Below, in pieces: positions 17,077 to 26,034 of a stretch of DNA of 64,000 nt (within the stretch, counting starts at the first letter, position 1; the number at the start of each line of letters is the position of its first letter). Location: positions 62,001 through 126,000 of the forward strand of contig NZ_LWEH01000460.1 in assembly GCF_001635455.1 (NCBI RefSeq). Reading direction: 5' to 3'. Source of the DNA: Vibrio sp. HI00D65. Its GTDB lineage: Bacteria; Pseudomonadota; Gammaproteobacteria; Enterobacterales; Vibrionaceae. Both the position numbers and the translations under genes were made by a program. The notes under the pieces were generated by a model, which searched no databases, was not told the DNA's origin, and was given only the letters and a program-made list of their open reading frames with translations.

Positions 17077-17619
17077 TTAGTTGGTTGGCGCTTCTGGGTA
17101 TGGGTTCTCTGCTTTGATTTTGTCTTCTAGCTCGTTGATGCGTTCATCGAGCATTTGTACTGCATCGGTTTTGCCTTGCCGCTGCTTACGTGCAAGCTCA
17201 TTTTCTAATGGGTCGGTGAGTTGGGTATAAAGTGCTGAGCGAGTGGCGTCTACTTGAGCATAATCGTGAATGTATTTGTTGCTTAGGTTAGTTACCCAAG
17301 ACTCATCAATCCATTCATCCCACTGCGTTGTTGGTTTTTGTATCGTGTATTCGTCTGTTATTAAATAAGTACCATCAAACACTTTCGACTCGTGGGTTTG
17401 CTTATTGTAAGCTGTCACTTCAACAGGCTTTAATTCAACAAGCCATTTCTGATTGTTTACATCATACTTGGCTTGTTCGGTGTCTTCGTCAAAAGCTGGT
17501 TTAGCTAACCATGTAGAAAACTGAGGCAATATATATTCATCATATCCGGCTACCTTATGGACTTTACTCTCACCCTGATAAATGAGAGTTTTGTAATCGT
17601 AGTGATACGCTGTTTTCAT
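17077..17619 (-). CDS. Tail fibre assembly protein
   Basis: About 180 residues, starting MKTAYHYDYKTLIYQGESKV. The middle has an AFDEDTEQAKYDVNNQKW strand region. The C-terminal third is a charged helix (ARKQRQGKTDAVQMLDERIN) followed by a Pro-rich end, as in fibre-assembly chaperones. I chose the ATG at 17617-17619, which makes a TAATG overlap with the fibre gene stop; an ATG three codons upstream is also possible. Position directly after the fibre gene supports the role. Confidence 0.75.
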   Translation of the reverse strand: MKTAYHYDYKTLIYQGESKVHKVAGYDEYILPQFSTWLAKPAFDEDTEQAKYDVNNQKWLVELKPVEVTAYNKQTHESKVFDGTYLITDEYTIQKPTTQWDEWIDESWVTNLSNKYIHDYAQVDATRSALYTQLTDPLENELARKQRQGKTDAVQMLDERINELEDKIKAENPYPEAPTN

Positions 17620-18599
17620 TACATCCATCCTCGGTGAATTTTGATTGAAAGGTTTGCGGTGTATGGGCGATTTTCATTGGCTGTAGGTACTACTCGACTT
17701 GCATCAAATCCAATACCATCACTATATTGTTCAGAATATTTTGGTGTTACTGCTGAAGCTGTATCTGGATTTTCTGCCTGTTTAAAAGCGCCAGTTGTCA
17801 CCAACGAAATTCTACCTGCTACATCTTGGTATGCTACGTTTTTGAAGTCACCTACAATATTTCTAATCGCATCACCTTGTGTATCACCGTGATTAACACC
17901 ACTAGGCGCCCCTCGAACAAAGTGACCAAGATGATGATTTGGTAGTGTAAATGTTGTTGCACCATCCCCGTCACCAAACTTCATGGCGTGAGCCATAGGG
18001 TCAGCGTCTTTGATTGCCTGAACTACAGTCATCCCCGTAGTGACGGCATAATCCCAAAGAAGTTTATCGGTGGCTCTTGATAACTCACCGCCTTTTAAAT
18101 CAATCCAACCAGGCTTTACGCCAGCACAATGAAAATCGCCTATCATTCCTACCATATTTGCGAGTGCAGCTTTAATCGGAGCTAGGTGCAATTCATTCAA
18201 CTCAGTCTCAGTGACAAACTCACTGTGTTTAAAAATGACTTGCCCAGCTTCCCCCGAAATAGCGGCCTTTAATGTCACCATGCCGCCAATGCCTTTTGGC
18301 AGCGCGACTTTTGGTGTCGAGCACTCGATCACGGATTGATTGTTGCTATCGAGCACATGGATTTGATGCAGGTACTCATCAAAGTGCTGTTCAATGGGCA
18401 GGTTTAAGATAAAGGTTAAAACGCCATTGTCATCGTAGTAACTGGTTTCAATGGTGTTTTCATAGAATGAATACAGTGATTCACTTGGCGCGTCATGGGT
18501 TAACGCACCAATGAGCCGATACTTGGTTACAGTATTTTTCAGCTCACTGTTTAATATGTCTATCCCGTGCTGAGTCGGAATAGCTTGCAGTGTGCTCAT
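17619..18599 (-). CDS. Tail fibre / collar-domain receptor-binding protein
   Basis: The 326-residue protein has the P2-H-like N-terminal baseplate-binding part (ATPTQHGIDILNSEL-like start, residues 5-25) and an internal phage collar domain (GDFHCAGVKPGWIDLKGGEL, KFGDGDGATTFTLPNHHLGH). The C-terminus is NRPYTANLSIKIHRGW, typical of collar-domain fibres. It is short for a fibre and likely recognises a surface polysaccharide or porin. It overlaps the gp48 gene by 4 bases. Confidence 0.87.
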   Translation of the reverse strand: MSTLQAIPTQHGIDILNSELKNTVTKYRLIGALTHDAPSESLYSFYENTIETSYYDDNGVLTFILNLPIEQHFDEYLHQIHVLDSNNQSVIECSTPKVALPKGIGGMVTLKAAISGEAGQVIFKHSEFVTETELNELHLAPIKAALANMVGMIGDFHCAGVKPGWIDLKGGELSRATDKLLWDYAVTTGMTVVQAIKDADPMAHAMKFGDGDGATTFTLPNHHLGHFVRGAPSGVNHGDTQGDAIRNIVGDFKNVAYQDVAGRISLVTTGAFKQAENPDTASAVTPKYSEQYSDGIGFDASRVVPTANENRPYTANLSIKIHRGWM

Positions 18600-19126
18600 T
18601 CGGTGTCTCCTATTTCAAGTTGCCAAGTAATGGCAGTGCGGCACAAGATTTGAGTTTCAGCCTCTATTTCTAACTGTGAGCTCAACTCTGGCTTTATTGT
18701 TAAGGCGGTAGCCTGTTCAAATTTGGTTTCGGCTTCCAATGGGTAAAGCCAGTTAAACTCGGTATGAGGTAGTCGGACTTTTTCAAATGCGTTAATGGCT
18801 GTGCCATTGTCATAGCTGAAGAGGTCAATCAATATTAGATTGGGCCTTTTCACATCGTCATACACCAAGCCGTTTGAACCCATTGTTCCAAGTAGGCTTT
18901 GATAATCTCGAATCTTCCAGCCAAACCCTTGCTCTTCAAACTCCGTTAATAGTGATAATTCAATATCGTCATGGGTTTTCTTAAAGTCTTTCGCTATACC
19001 GTTAATGGTATTGGTCAGCTCTGCATTCTCGGTGTCTTGCCAGTAATCGCCTTGAGGAAGTAACCCACGGTACGCATCTGCAAAATCACCTTCGCTGTAT
19101 TCAATGATTAAGTCGGAGGTGTCCAT
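18596..19126 (-). CDS. Baseplate protein, Mu gp48 / DUF2313 family
   Basis: The 176-residue protein has the gp48 pattern: YRGLLPQGDYWQDTENAELT near residue 19, a FKKTHDDIELSLLTEFEEQG helix, then WKIRDYQSLLGTMGSNGLVY. It overlaps gp47 upstream and the fibre gene downstream, keeping the Mu order 47-48-fibre. It links baseplate wedge to fibre. Confidence 0.85.
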   Translation of the reverse strand: MDTSDLIIEYSEGDFADAYRGLLPQGDYWQDTENAELTNTINGIAKDFKKTHDDIELSLLTEFEEQGFGWKIRDYQSLLGTMGSNGLVYDDVKRPNLILIDLFSYDNGTAINAFEKVRLPHTEFNWLYPLEAETKFEQATALTIKPELSSQLEIEAETQILCRTAITWQLEIGDTE

Positions 19127-20151
19127 GTGACGGCTCCTAGTACATGAATCTGGTTATTGTTGATAGCAACTTCACCTACGGGCGATTTGACAATAAAGTT
19201 ATTGGTCACCGTTGAAATCACTAACACAATTTCGGTGTTGGTGATGGATTCAGGCTTTTTAGTTTCTGGGTCTATCTTGCCCATTTTCCCTTTGACAAAG
19301 TTTTCAAGGGCCGTGACCACATCATCACGAATGGCTAGGTCTTCAATGCCTTGAATCTCTATAGCGAGCGGTGCTTTTTCTGGGAGATGAGCAAACGGAT
19401 GGCAACCAGCGAGTCGGTTAGTTTCGAAGGTCTCTTGAACAAGGTTTACCACTTCACCGCTTAATGTTGGGTCGTTCTCACGTGCGCCAATGTAGACCTC
19501 TACCATGCCGCGCTCTGGTGTGTTATCGAGTGCCCAAGCAAAATCAACATCAGAATGAGCCGACACTGCCCACACTTCGTAATCTTCTGACTTGCCGATC
19601 AGCTCGTTCTTCTCGAATGCCACGATTACTCGCGCTCGCCAGTGCTCTAGCTCTTCGATATCTGCACCACCTTCAATACCAAGCGATAGGATATTATTAG
19701 GGTCGATACCGCTTAGCCCTTCAGTGAGGGTGAGTTTAGCGCCGTTTGGTAAATTGCTTGCTGTCCCTGATTCCAGTGCAATGACGTCTACAGGCACATT
19801 GCTGTACTGCTCCTTAGTGGTTTCGTACTCTTTATCACCGTAGATTAGGCGAGCACCTTTGGCGATCACCACGGTTCCACCTAGCTCAGTAAACTGCACT
19901 GTACCTTTTGCAAAGGTAGGTAACAGGCGTGGTGTATTGTGGCGATTAGCATGCAGGTATAGCCACGCTTCAGAGCAGGTTTCAGGGTTCAGTTGTCTAA
20001 AAAGCAAATCTTGGTAGCCATATTGCCCATAGCTGACGCCAGCAATGGCAGAAGCTATCGCTTTGGTGGCTGGGTTACTTTGTCCTGTTTCTGCCGTCAG
20101 GTTGGCTTCAGCACGAGCGATTAAGCTCTCAAGGCTCACTTGTGTACTCAT
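19108..20151 (-). CDS. Baseplate wedge protein J (Mu gp47 / P2 gpJ type)
   Basis: The 347-residue protein has the baseplate J features: N-terminal SLESLIARAEANL and helical domain, YGQYGYQDLLFRQLNPET, LEHWRARVIVAFEKN, a Rossmann-like segment DNTPERGMVEVYIGARE, and C-terminal VGEVAINNNQIHVLG. Length matches the Mu protein. It forms the wedges that trigger sheath contraction. It overlaps gp46 by 4 bases. Confidence 0.92.
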   Translation of the reverse strand: MSTQVSLESLIARAEANLTAETGQSNPATKAIASAIAGVSYGQYGYQDLLFRQLNPETCSEAWLYLHANRHNTPRLLPTFAKGTVQFTELGGTVVIAKGARLIYGDKEYETTKEQYSNVPVDVIALESGTASNLPNGAKLTLTEGLSGIDPNNILSLGIEGGADIEELEHWRARVIVAFEKNELIGKSEDYEVWAVSAHSDVDFAWALDNTPERGMVEVYIGARENDPTLSGEVVNLVQETFETNRLAGCHPFAHLPEKAPLAIEIQGIEDLAIRDDVVTALENFVKGKMGKIDPETKKPESITNTEIVLVISTVTNNFIVKSPVGEVAINNNQIHVLGAVTWTPPT

Positions 20152-20549
20152 TTATCTACCTTCGATAGTGGAACATCAAATGTGGAGCCGTCCATCAGGG
20201 TTATCATGACATTACGGCCCATTTGGTTTGGCTTCTCTCTCCAAACGGTCACTTCAATGGCTTTGGCGTGACCTTGCTGAATTAACCAGGCGAGAGCTTC
20301 TTCATAAAAGCGCTTAGCAAGCCTTAAGGTTTCGTCAGTCAATTTGGCTCGTTTGAGAGTCCAATCACGAGAGCCAACAATCTCTATCAGTTCATTGCTC
20401 CAAGTACCGCCGCGCTCATTGTTGTCCATTCGTGCGCGATCATTCTTGGTCGACTCGGCGTAGTTGTAGACGCTTTGCAGCACCGCATGAGTCATGCCTT
20501 CTTTAGAATCCACCGACTCGGTAAGCGCGTTCAATTTAAAGTGGCTCAT
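20148..20549 (-). CDS. Baseplate protein, Mu gp46 type
   Basis: This 133-residue protein has GGTWSNELIEIVGSRDWTLK (a typical gp46 segment), AYEEALAWLI-like RFYEEALAWLIQQGHAKAIE, and a closing strand DGSTFDVPLSKV. It lies between the spike (45) and wedge (47) genes with 4-base overlaps on both sides, the Mu order. It is equivalent in role to P2 gpW, lying at the inner baseplate. Confidence 0.85.
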   Translation of the reverse strand: MSHFKLNALTESVDSKEGMTHAVLQSVYNYAESTKNDRARMDNNERGGTWSNELIEIVGSRDWTLKRAKLTDETLRLAKRFYEEALAWLIQQGHAKAIEVTVWREKPNQMGRNVMITLMDGSTFDVPLSKVDK

Positions 20550-21151
20550 GCTTTGTTAGGCTCCCGTGTCGTTTTGATTGCGTTATCGTCTTCATAGTCG
20601 TGGTCGTGCGTCTCGACTTTAACGCCGCCGAACGTACCAGACTGACCACCGACAGAGCCTGCAACTTCTGCATTCTTCGCCACACTCAGGTTGCCGCCTA
20701 TATCTACATCATTAGAAAACGTGGTTTTGTCAGCGATCACGTTCACTTGTGGCGCTTTGATAGAGACTTCATTCGCGGCTACAACATCGACCTTACCTTG
20801 GGTTGCGTAGACCTTAATTCCTTCCTCGGTTTGATGGATTAAGTTGCCCTTGTCATCGAGCATGGCGACCTCACCGGGCTTTAAGTCGATTTGGTAGCGC
20901 TCATCTTCAACATTGACGGTAATACCACGCGCGCTCACACCACCGATAAACAGGTTGTAAGCCTTGGCCTCTGGTAGTGGTCGGCTCATAAAGCCGTAGT
21001 TGTGGACGCGCTTAATTCGGTCGTTGGTGCGGCCTGTTGCCGTTCTGATTTGCAACATACCCGTAGAGGCACCTGTCACCGTACCTGTTCCGATCACGTT
21101 CTTGATGCGAGCCATTAATCGCTGTTGTTGCTGGCGCTGAGCACTAGACAT
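20546..21151 (-). CDS. Baseplate central spike (Mu gp45 / P2 gpV type)
   Basis: From the ATG at 21149-21151 the protein is about 201 residues. The N-terminal OB-fold part has KRVHNYGFMSRPLPEAKAYN, followed by beta-helix repeats (GKVDVVAANEVSIKAPQVNV) and a C-terminal apex region with THDHDY. Two alternating His match the HxH iron-binding tip known in P2 gpV and Mu gp45. It pierces the outer membrane. An upstream in-frame start inside the hub gene is unlikely; the chosen start overlaps the hub gene by 8 bases. Confidence 0.88.
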   Translation of the reverse strand: MSSAQRQQQQRLMARIKNVIGTGTVTGASTGMLQIRTATGRTNDRIKRVHNYGFMSRPLPEAKAYNLFIGGVSARGITVNVEDERYQIDLKPGEVAMLDDKGNLIHQTEEGIKVYATQGKVDVVAANEVSIKAPQVNVIADKTTFSNDVDIGGNLSVAKNAEVAGSVGGQSGTFGGVKVETHDHDYEDDNAIKTTREPNKA

Positions 21152-22082
21152 TGCTTTGCTCCTTAAACGGTCTGACCAACTCAACGGAAGTGCTTGCGGA
21201 GCTTTCGGACACCGATAGGCCAAGTGACTTAATCACCAGCATTTCACTAAAACTCTGCTCTTTGTCGATCACTCGAATTACTCGGTTTAATCCATCAATC
21301 GCAAGCTGAGGAAATATATCTGCGACAGACGTTGAAGCGGTCAGGCTTTCCGCTATCGCTAAGTTGCGTTCATATTTGGCGCGAGACAAACACGCCGCGC
21401 TGCTTTGTAGTTGGTCACAAGTGATCACCATAGTGCGCGAGCTATCAATGCTTGGGTTAGTGACTTGAGCGCTGGCATCATCCCACTGGCCCTGCACATC
21501 AATGGTATGAAACTGCTTATTGAAGGAGCGTTTTATCTTCAAGCTGTCTATGTTGTTGCCTGTTTCAAGGCCAACATTGTTAATCGTTGCATGCGCTGTG
21601 TTCTCAATAGTCAGTACACCATTTCGCTCGATGAGCATGTAGCCTTGTTCACGGATGAGCTGAGCAACATTTTCAACCGGAGACTCGGCGTTAATCTGAA
21701 ACTCTTCAATCTTCGGCATGCGTTTAACTAGGCTCTTGACCCCTAAACCAAATGGCTTTGCCAGTTTTCTAAGCAGTTCTTCAACATTGAGGTTATAAAG
21801 CGCATCCATAGTGATGCGCGAGTCAATCATGTTGGCGCTCTTGGAGCGTCCTACTATTGGCATAGTTAAAGAGCTTGCGCCTGTCTCGTTTTCGGCCCCA
21901 TCTATCTGACCGATTAAGATGGATTGGTCATTGAGGAAGAACTCTACCGACAACGGGCGAGCAATGTTCATGGGTTCAATTGAGCAGTTGAATGTGTGGG
22001 CCAATTGCTCTGTTGAGTAGTTCAAATTGGCTTGGTAGAAAGTATGCTGCTTTCCGTCAATGTACATCGTGAGTTGATTCAT
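21144..22082 (-). CDS. Baseplate hub protein (Mu gpP/gp44, P2 gpD type)
   Basis: The 312-residue protein has the hub features: N-terminal MYIDGKQHTFYQANLNYSTE, a central LNVEELLRKLAKPFGLGVKS helix and ENVAQLIREQGYMLIERNGV, the segment typical of late-control D/gp44 proteins. It is a trimeric hub on which the spike sits. The start overlaps the circularisation-protein gene by 4 bases. Confidence 0.9.
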   Translation of the reverse strand: MNQLTMYIDGKQHTFYQANLNYSTEQLAHTFNCSIEPMNIARPLSVEFFLNDQSILIGQIDGAENETGASSLTMPIVGRSKSANMIDSRITMDALYNLNVEELLRKLAKPFGLGVKSLVKRMPKIEEFQINAESPVENVAQLIREQGYMLIERNGVLTIENTAHATINNVGLETGNNIDSLKIKRSFNKQFHTIDVQGQWDDASAQVTNPSIDSSRTMVITCDQLQSSAACLSRAKYERNLAIAESLTASTSVADIFPQLAIDGLNRVIRVIDKEQSFSEMLVIKSLGLSVSESSASTSVELVRPFKEQSNV

Positions 22083-23269
22083 CGTGCATCCCTTACCGCG
22101 ATATCACCACGGATAAATAAAGGGTGCTGAAGTGCATTCATTTTGGTAATGACGTTCTCATTGGTGTACTCGTCATGGGCAATGGTTAGCGCCGACTTAA
22201 AGTGAGGTGATTGCACAGTTCTGTGCGCTTTGGTTCCCTCTGCTACTTTGTCGTGCTGAGTCTGCACATTGCTTTTTAGTGACGTGAGTGCGTCATAGAG
22301 CTCTATGCTTTCTTGCGTAGAAACTTGAGTGGTTTCCTTGATGCGTTCATCAACGCTGACAATTAGAGTTGAGAGATCACTTTGAATAGTCTCTGGTTGC
22401 TTTTGGGCTAGGGTGATCTCAAAGCTGTCATTGGCTTCTAGGTCAGTCACGTCTTTACTCATCTTCACCGCCCCCGTCACCATCTGTACGTTGTGGTGTT
22501 TGGTTGGGCTATCGGTTTTTACTTCGCCAAGCATCAAAGCTTGAGCACTGCGTGAGTTATCGACGGCTTCACTCTCGGAAGCTGGCTCTGATTGAACCCC
22601 TTCAGACACAGTATCGACAGCGCTAGAAAACAGGTCAGCGAACTCGGCAGGGTTAGTGCTCAAACTGCTCACGGCAGAGAAGGCTTCATTTATCGCTAGG
22701 TTAATATCTTGCAACGAATCATCGGCTAGGTTCAGACGGTTAGTAATATCAACCAACACATTGAGCGCACTGGTTGCGTTGTTTTGTACTTCGTTGATTT
22801 GAGACACATCCAGCCCTTTCACCTCTTCAACAAATGACTTCTTAGAAAGGCTTTCGGCTATGCCAGCTTGCGCTTTGGTGCGTACTGTTGTTGTTGCCGT
22901 GATAGAAGGCGAAGTACCAGAGCGCACGAACTTAAGACTTAGTGTTACTAAACCTTTCTTCGTGCTGATGCTTAGCGAGTGGTCTTCAAATACTAGTGGT
23001 AGTTCACCTAACGAAGGGTGCTCAAGTTCTCCTTGTGGGTTCGCTTCAAGGTTATCAATGAGTGCATTCGCATCAGCAAGCGAACTCGCACCCACGAACA
23101 CAACTTCAAAGGTGAAGGCTCGGGCTTTCGTGCCCATGACTTTTATGTGTGGTAGGCCAGCGTATGGGATTTCACTCACTTGCAAACGCTTACCACCATC
23201 AAAGGAGGTAGACAGGATATTGAGCTTAAGCCCATTCCATCTAGCGTGCTCGTGTTGTCGTTCCCACAT
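22079..23269 (-). CDS. Tail/DNA circularisation protein (Mu gpN type)
   Basis: From MWERQHEHARWNGLKLN (ATG 23267-23269, preceded by TGGTGGG) this is about 396 residues. The N-terminal 100 residues follow the DNA-circularisation family (GKRLQVSEIPYAGLPHIKVM, ADANALIDNLEANPQGELEH). The C-terminal part is long, Ser/Thr/Glu-rich and helical. In Mu, gpN is a baseplate protein and part of the injected complex. It starts the baseplate operon downstream of the terminator at 23440-23475. Confidence 0.88.
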   Translation of the reverse strand: MWERQHEHARWNGLKLNILSTSFDGGKRLQVSEIPYAGLPHIKVMGTKARAFTFEVVFVGASSLADANALIDNLEANPQGELEHPSLGELPLVFEDHSLSISTKKGLVTLSLKFVRSGTSPSITATTTVRTKAQAGIAESLSKKSFVEEVKGLDVSQINEVQNNATSALNVLVDITNRLNLADDSLQDINLAINEAFSAVSSLSTNPAEFADLFSSAVDTVSEGVQSEPASESEAVDNSRSAQALMLGEVKTDSPTKHHNVQMVTGAVKMSKDVTDLEANDSFEITLAQKQPETIQSDLSTLIVSVDERIKETTQVSTQESIELYDALTSLKSNVQTQHDKVAEGTKAHRTVQSPHFKSALTIAHDEYTNENVITKMNALQHPLFIRGDIAVRDAR

Positions 23270-23439
23270 GAGAAAACCCACCAATAGAAGAAAAAAGGAA
23301 ATAGGTAGCGATTGGAAATTTTAGGACGGGTTAGGGCGCTCAGCGCTCGTTCGGACTCACCCACCCCTCCACACCAAAATTCCACACTGCAATTATGCGA
23401 TCTTAGAACCGCATTTCTTTTCGGTAGTTGTATTGGAAC

Positions 23440-23475
23440 ACAGCCCCCGATGTATCTACATCGAGGGCTGTTTTA
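23440..23475. terminator. Bidirectional terminator after the SIR2-TPR gene
   Basis: A 31-base stem-loop (CAGCCC..GGGCTG extended by CGATGTA/TACATCG) carries TTTT on the + side. It separates the cargo SIR2-TPR gene from the baseplate operon, so the cargo is transcriptionally insulated from late genes. Confidence 0.75.
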
Positions 23476-23515
23476 GATAGCGGATTTAGAGATCATCCGA
23501 GATCGTTTTTGTACG

Positions 23516-25393
23516 CTAACTTGTTGTATTCGATACCTTCAATAATTGCTCATATTGTTGTTGAAAAAAATCGTCATTAGGTTCGATTGTTAAGCATTTT
23601 TTTAAATATTCCGATGCTTCAGCGTTTCGACCAAGCTTAAGCAGGAAATCTGCGTAATTCCCTAGCTGATGAGTGCTGTTAGGGTCAATATTGATCGCTT
23701 TTTTGTAATATTGCTCAGCTTCCTCATCCCTATCTAGTTTGTCGAGTAAGTCAGCATAATTTCCAAGATGAACGATACTGTAAGGAGAGTCTTCTAGTGC
23801 TTTTTTGTAATATTGCTCAGCTTCCTCATCCCTATCTAGTTTTTCTAGTATGTTAGCGTAATTCCCAATATAGTCGCTATTTCCAGGGTCAAGTTCTATT
23901 GCCGCTTTGCCAGATTTTTCTGATTCTTCGTAACGCTCGAGCTTATAGAGTAAGACAGCGTATTTAGCCAGAACATCTGGGTTTTCTGGGGCTATATCTA
24001 GTGCTTTCTTGAAAAGCAATTCGGCTTCATTGCCTCTATCTATACCTTCTAAAAATTGAGCATAGTTACCTAATATGCTGGCATTGTCAGGGGCAATTTC
24101 TAACGTTTGTTCGAACAATTGTTCTGCTTCATCATTTCTGTCTAGTTCATGGAGAAAGAGAGCGTAGTTTCCAAGGTAGATAGGACTATTGGGGTCGATA
24201 CCTAGTGCTTTTTTGTAATATTGTTCTGCTTCTTTATGTTTCTCTAGCTGATGAAGTATAATGGCGAAGCTATTCATTATTTGAGTAGATTTAGGTTCGG
24301 CAATAACGGCCTTACGGTAAACTTCTTCTTGTTCGATGTATGTTTCTTTACCCTTGGCTTCCAAGATCCAGTCCAACCAACTTTTCTTTTCGTCGGAACT
24401 TGGTTCTCTCAACTTTTCTCTTACTTCTTTTGGACTTTCTTGATAAACCTTTTGAATGTTTTCATCTAAAGTATCGAGCATTCTTTTAGTATGTTCGGAC
24501 ACAGAGTGATGCTGTTGTTGCCTCTCATACCCCCACGTAGAACCAATCTTAAACATAAGTTGATCAAAACCAGGGGTAGGGACTAGTATCCCCTTATGTT
24601 TTAGCATTAATTCTTTAATATCCCCGTTTGGTTTGTCACCTTTTTCGTAATAACACCAAAATGGACGGCCGCTAATGTCGTTAGTTTCGAGGTTTTTTAG
24701 GAAGTTCATCAAGCTACCATCATTACCACCATAACCAATAAAGACGGGGGTATAGAAACTGAATATATTTTTCAATGCATCTACCCAATCAGATTTTAAC
24801 TCCCCAACACCGTGCTCGTCATTAATTGGGTCTGTGAATAGATCTCGGTGGATTTTTGCAATCATAGGGCGACGCGACATAGGCTTTAGGTAGCTTGCCA
24901 AGCTTTCATGCCCTATAACTAGCGGTGTTTTACCGCCATAGATATACATAGAGTCAGCTACTAGGTTGTCAAAGTTGGTAGTTACTACCATGTTGTGGCG
25001 ATCCTGAGCGAGCACCCAAGCTAGCACTGCATAACCAAAACTAGGACTCCCTTGATCAATTGCTTTTTCTAATTCAGCGTATCCAGACTCATGATCTCCA
25101 TTAAAGCAAAAACTGAATATTTGTGGATAATGAGCAGCTAAATTATTTGCGTCCCAGCCATCTATCTGTAATGGGTTGCTTTGCAACCAATTATCATACT
25201 CACCTCCATTGTTACTACGACGAAAGATAATCTTCATCCATTCCTTGGCAAGAGAAGCAGCACCTTTAACATTAGACTCAATAGAAGCACCTGCACCTAA
25301 TATGAATACAAAACGGCGGTCAGGCATAGTTTCGTGAATACGTTTAAGTTCATCTAAAAAACCGGTCAGTGACCACTTTTGTTCATTATCCAT
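23516..25393 (-). CDS. SIR2-domain protein with C-terminal TPR array (candidate anti-phage NADase)
   Basis: In this 625-residue protein, residues about 25-290 are a SIR2-like domain: GAGAS at 33-37, TTNFD at 138-142, a candidate catalytic His at 182 (IAKIHRDL), and GYGGNDG at 220-226. Residues about 345-620 are roughly eight TPR units of 34 residues (for example HKEAEQYYKKALGIDPNSP). SIR2 effectors in DSR, SIR2-HerA and Thoeris deplete NAD+ on infection; TPRs often sense partners. The gene stands alone between ogr/HTH and the baseplate operon, flanked by its own terminator. Its role as a defence effector is inference. Confidence 0.85.
   Translation of the reverse strand: MDNEQKWSLTGFLDELKRIHETMPDRRFVFILGAGASIESNVKGAASLAKEWMKIIFRRSNNGGEYDNWLQSNPLQIDGWDANNLAAHYPQIFSFCFNGDHESGYAELEKAIDQGSPSFGYAVLAWVLAQDRHNMVVTTNFDNLVADSMYIYGGKTPLVIGHESLASYLKPMSRRPMIAKIHRDLFTDPINDEHGVGELKSDWVDALKNIFSFYTPVFIGYGGNDGSLMNFLKNLETNDISGRPFWCYYEKGDKPNGDIKELMLKHKGILVPTPGFDQLMFKIGSTWGYERQQQHHSVSEHTKRMLDTLDENIQKVYQESPKEVREKLREPSSDEKKSWLDWILEAKGKETYIEQEEVYRKAVIAEPKSTQIMNSFAIILHQLEKHKEAEQYYKKALGIDPNSPIYLGNYALFLHELDRNDEAEQLFEQTLEIAPDNASILGNYAQFLEGIDRGNEAELLFKKALDIAPENPDVLAKYAVLLYKLERYEESEKSGKAAIELDPGNSDYIGNYANILEKLDRDEEAEQYYKKALEDSPYSIVHLGNYADLLDKLDRDEEAEQYYKKAINIDPNSTHQLGNYADFLLKLGRNAEASEYLKKCLTIEPNDDFFQQQYEQLLKVSNTTS
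23699..24240 (-). repeat. 102-bp tandem repeats encoding the TPRs
   Basis: The coding DNA for successive TPRs repeats with a 102-base period. The units near 23699 and 23801 share over 40 identical consecutive bases, and a third near 24207 is slightly diverged. Such near-identity indicates recent duplication and allows slippage that changes TPR number. Confidence 0.8.
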
Positions 25394-25527
25394 ATATATT
25401 CTTAATGTTGTATTGACCTAGTGTTCTGTAATCTATAGATAAAAAAAACTATACACAATTGAAAAATCGAGATTTTCTCACTTTTTAGATGTGCCATACT
25501 ATTACATCAACTTATTCAATTCATCAT

Positions 25528-25749
25528 TCACACTCTGTACGCCTTCACTAACTTCCTATCCATTTGGTTCAGCTTGCGCACGGCCAATGAAACGCGCTTG
25601 CTTGATACACCAGTTCTTAGTGAAGCCAGCTCGTAAGAATAACCAGACTCGAACACCAGTTTCACTGCTTTACGAGTTTGTTCTGGCATCTCTCTTTTTG
25701 AGGTCACTTCAAGCAGAACATCAAGGCGCTTTTTAGTAATAAGGTTCAT
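25528..25749 (-). CDS. Small HTH DNA-binding protein (TrfB/KorA-like)
   Basis: This 73-residue basic protein has a helix-turn-helix: MPEQTRKAVKLVFESGYSYE, then LASLRTGVSSKRVSLAVRKL. It resembles TrfB-type regulators of phages and plasmids. It lies just downstream of ogr and upstream of the SIR2-TPR gene, in the same direction. It may regulate early or cargo genes; no operator was identified. Confidence 0.65.
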   Translation of the reverse strand: MNLITKKRLDVLLEVTSKREMPEQTRKAVKLVFESGYSYELASLRTGVSSKRVSLAVRKLNQMDRKLVKAYRV

Positions 25750-25782
25750 TTATTCAAAATATCCGTAGTCTAGACTTCTGGT

Positions 25783-26034
25783 TTAAGTGTTTGGCTGTTC
25801 AGCTTCAAAGATATCGATTTGGTTCACATCACCTTTACACAGCTCGGGCTGCAGTTTTGAGCTTGGCTTTTGACCTGTCGGTTCAATGAAATGCGAGAAC
25901 GATGTATGCGCTACAAACACTTTTCCGCAATTCAGGTTTAAACATTGGCAGTAAAGCTCTCGCGTTTCTGAACTGATGGAGCGCGAGGTCGCAATACGAG
26001 TTTTGCTTTCACATTTTGGGCATGTCACTAGCAT
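25783..26034 (-). CDS. ogr: Ogr/Delta-type zinc-finger late transcription activator
   Basis: About 83 residues from MLVTCPKCESKTRIATS. It has the Ogr zinc ligands C-x2-C, then CQCLNLNCG (C-x4-C), and the conserved SFSHFIEPTGQ segment seen in P2 Ogr. The chosen ATG forms a TAATG overlap with the gpA stop, so it is coupled to replication gene expression. In P2 ogr lies at the end of the tail operon; here it follows gpA. It should activate the late operons. Confidence 0.9.
   Translation of the reverse strand: MLVTCPKCESKTRIATSRSISSETRELYCQCLNLNCGKVFVAHTSFSHFIEPTGQKPSSKLQPELCKGDVNQIDIFEAEQPNT

Noticed and set aside
23699..24240. Possible CRISPR array
   Set aside because: The repeats are continuous 102-bp coding units for TPRs with no unique spacers. 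I saw no CRISPR array elsewhere in the window.
25491..25736. 81-codon + strand frame opposite the small HTH gene
   Set aside because: The - strand frame has a clear HTH pattern; the + frame is Cys/Phe-rich without any family features.
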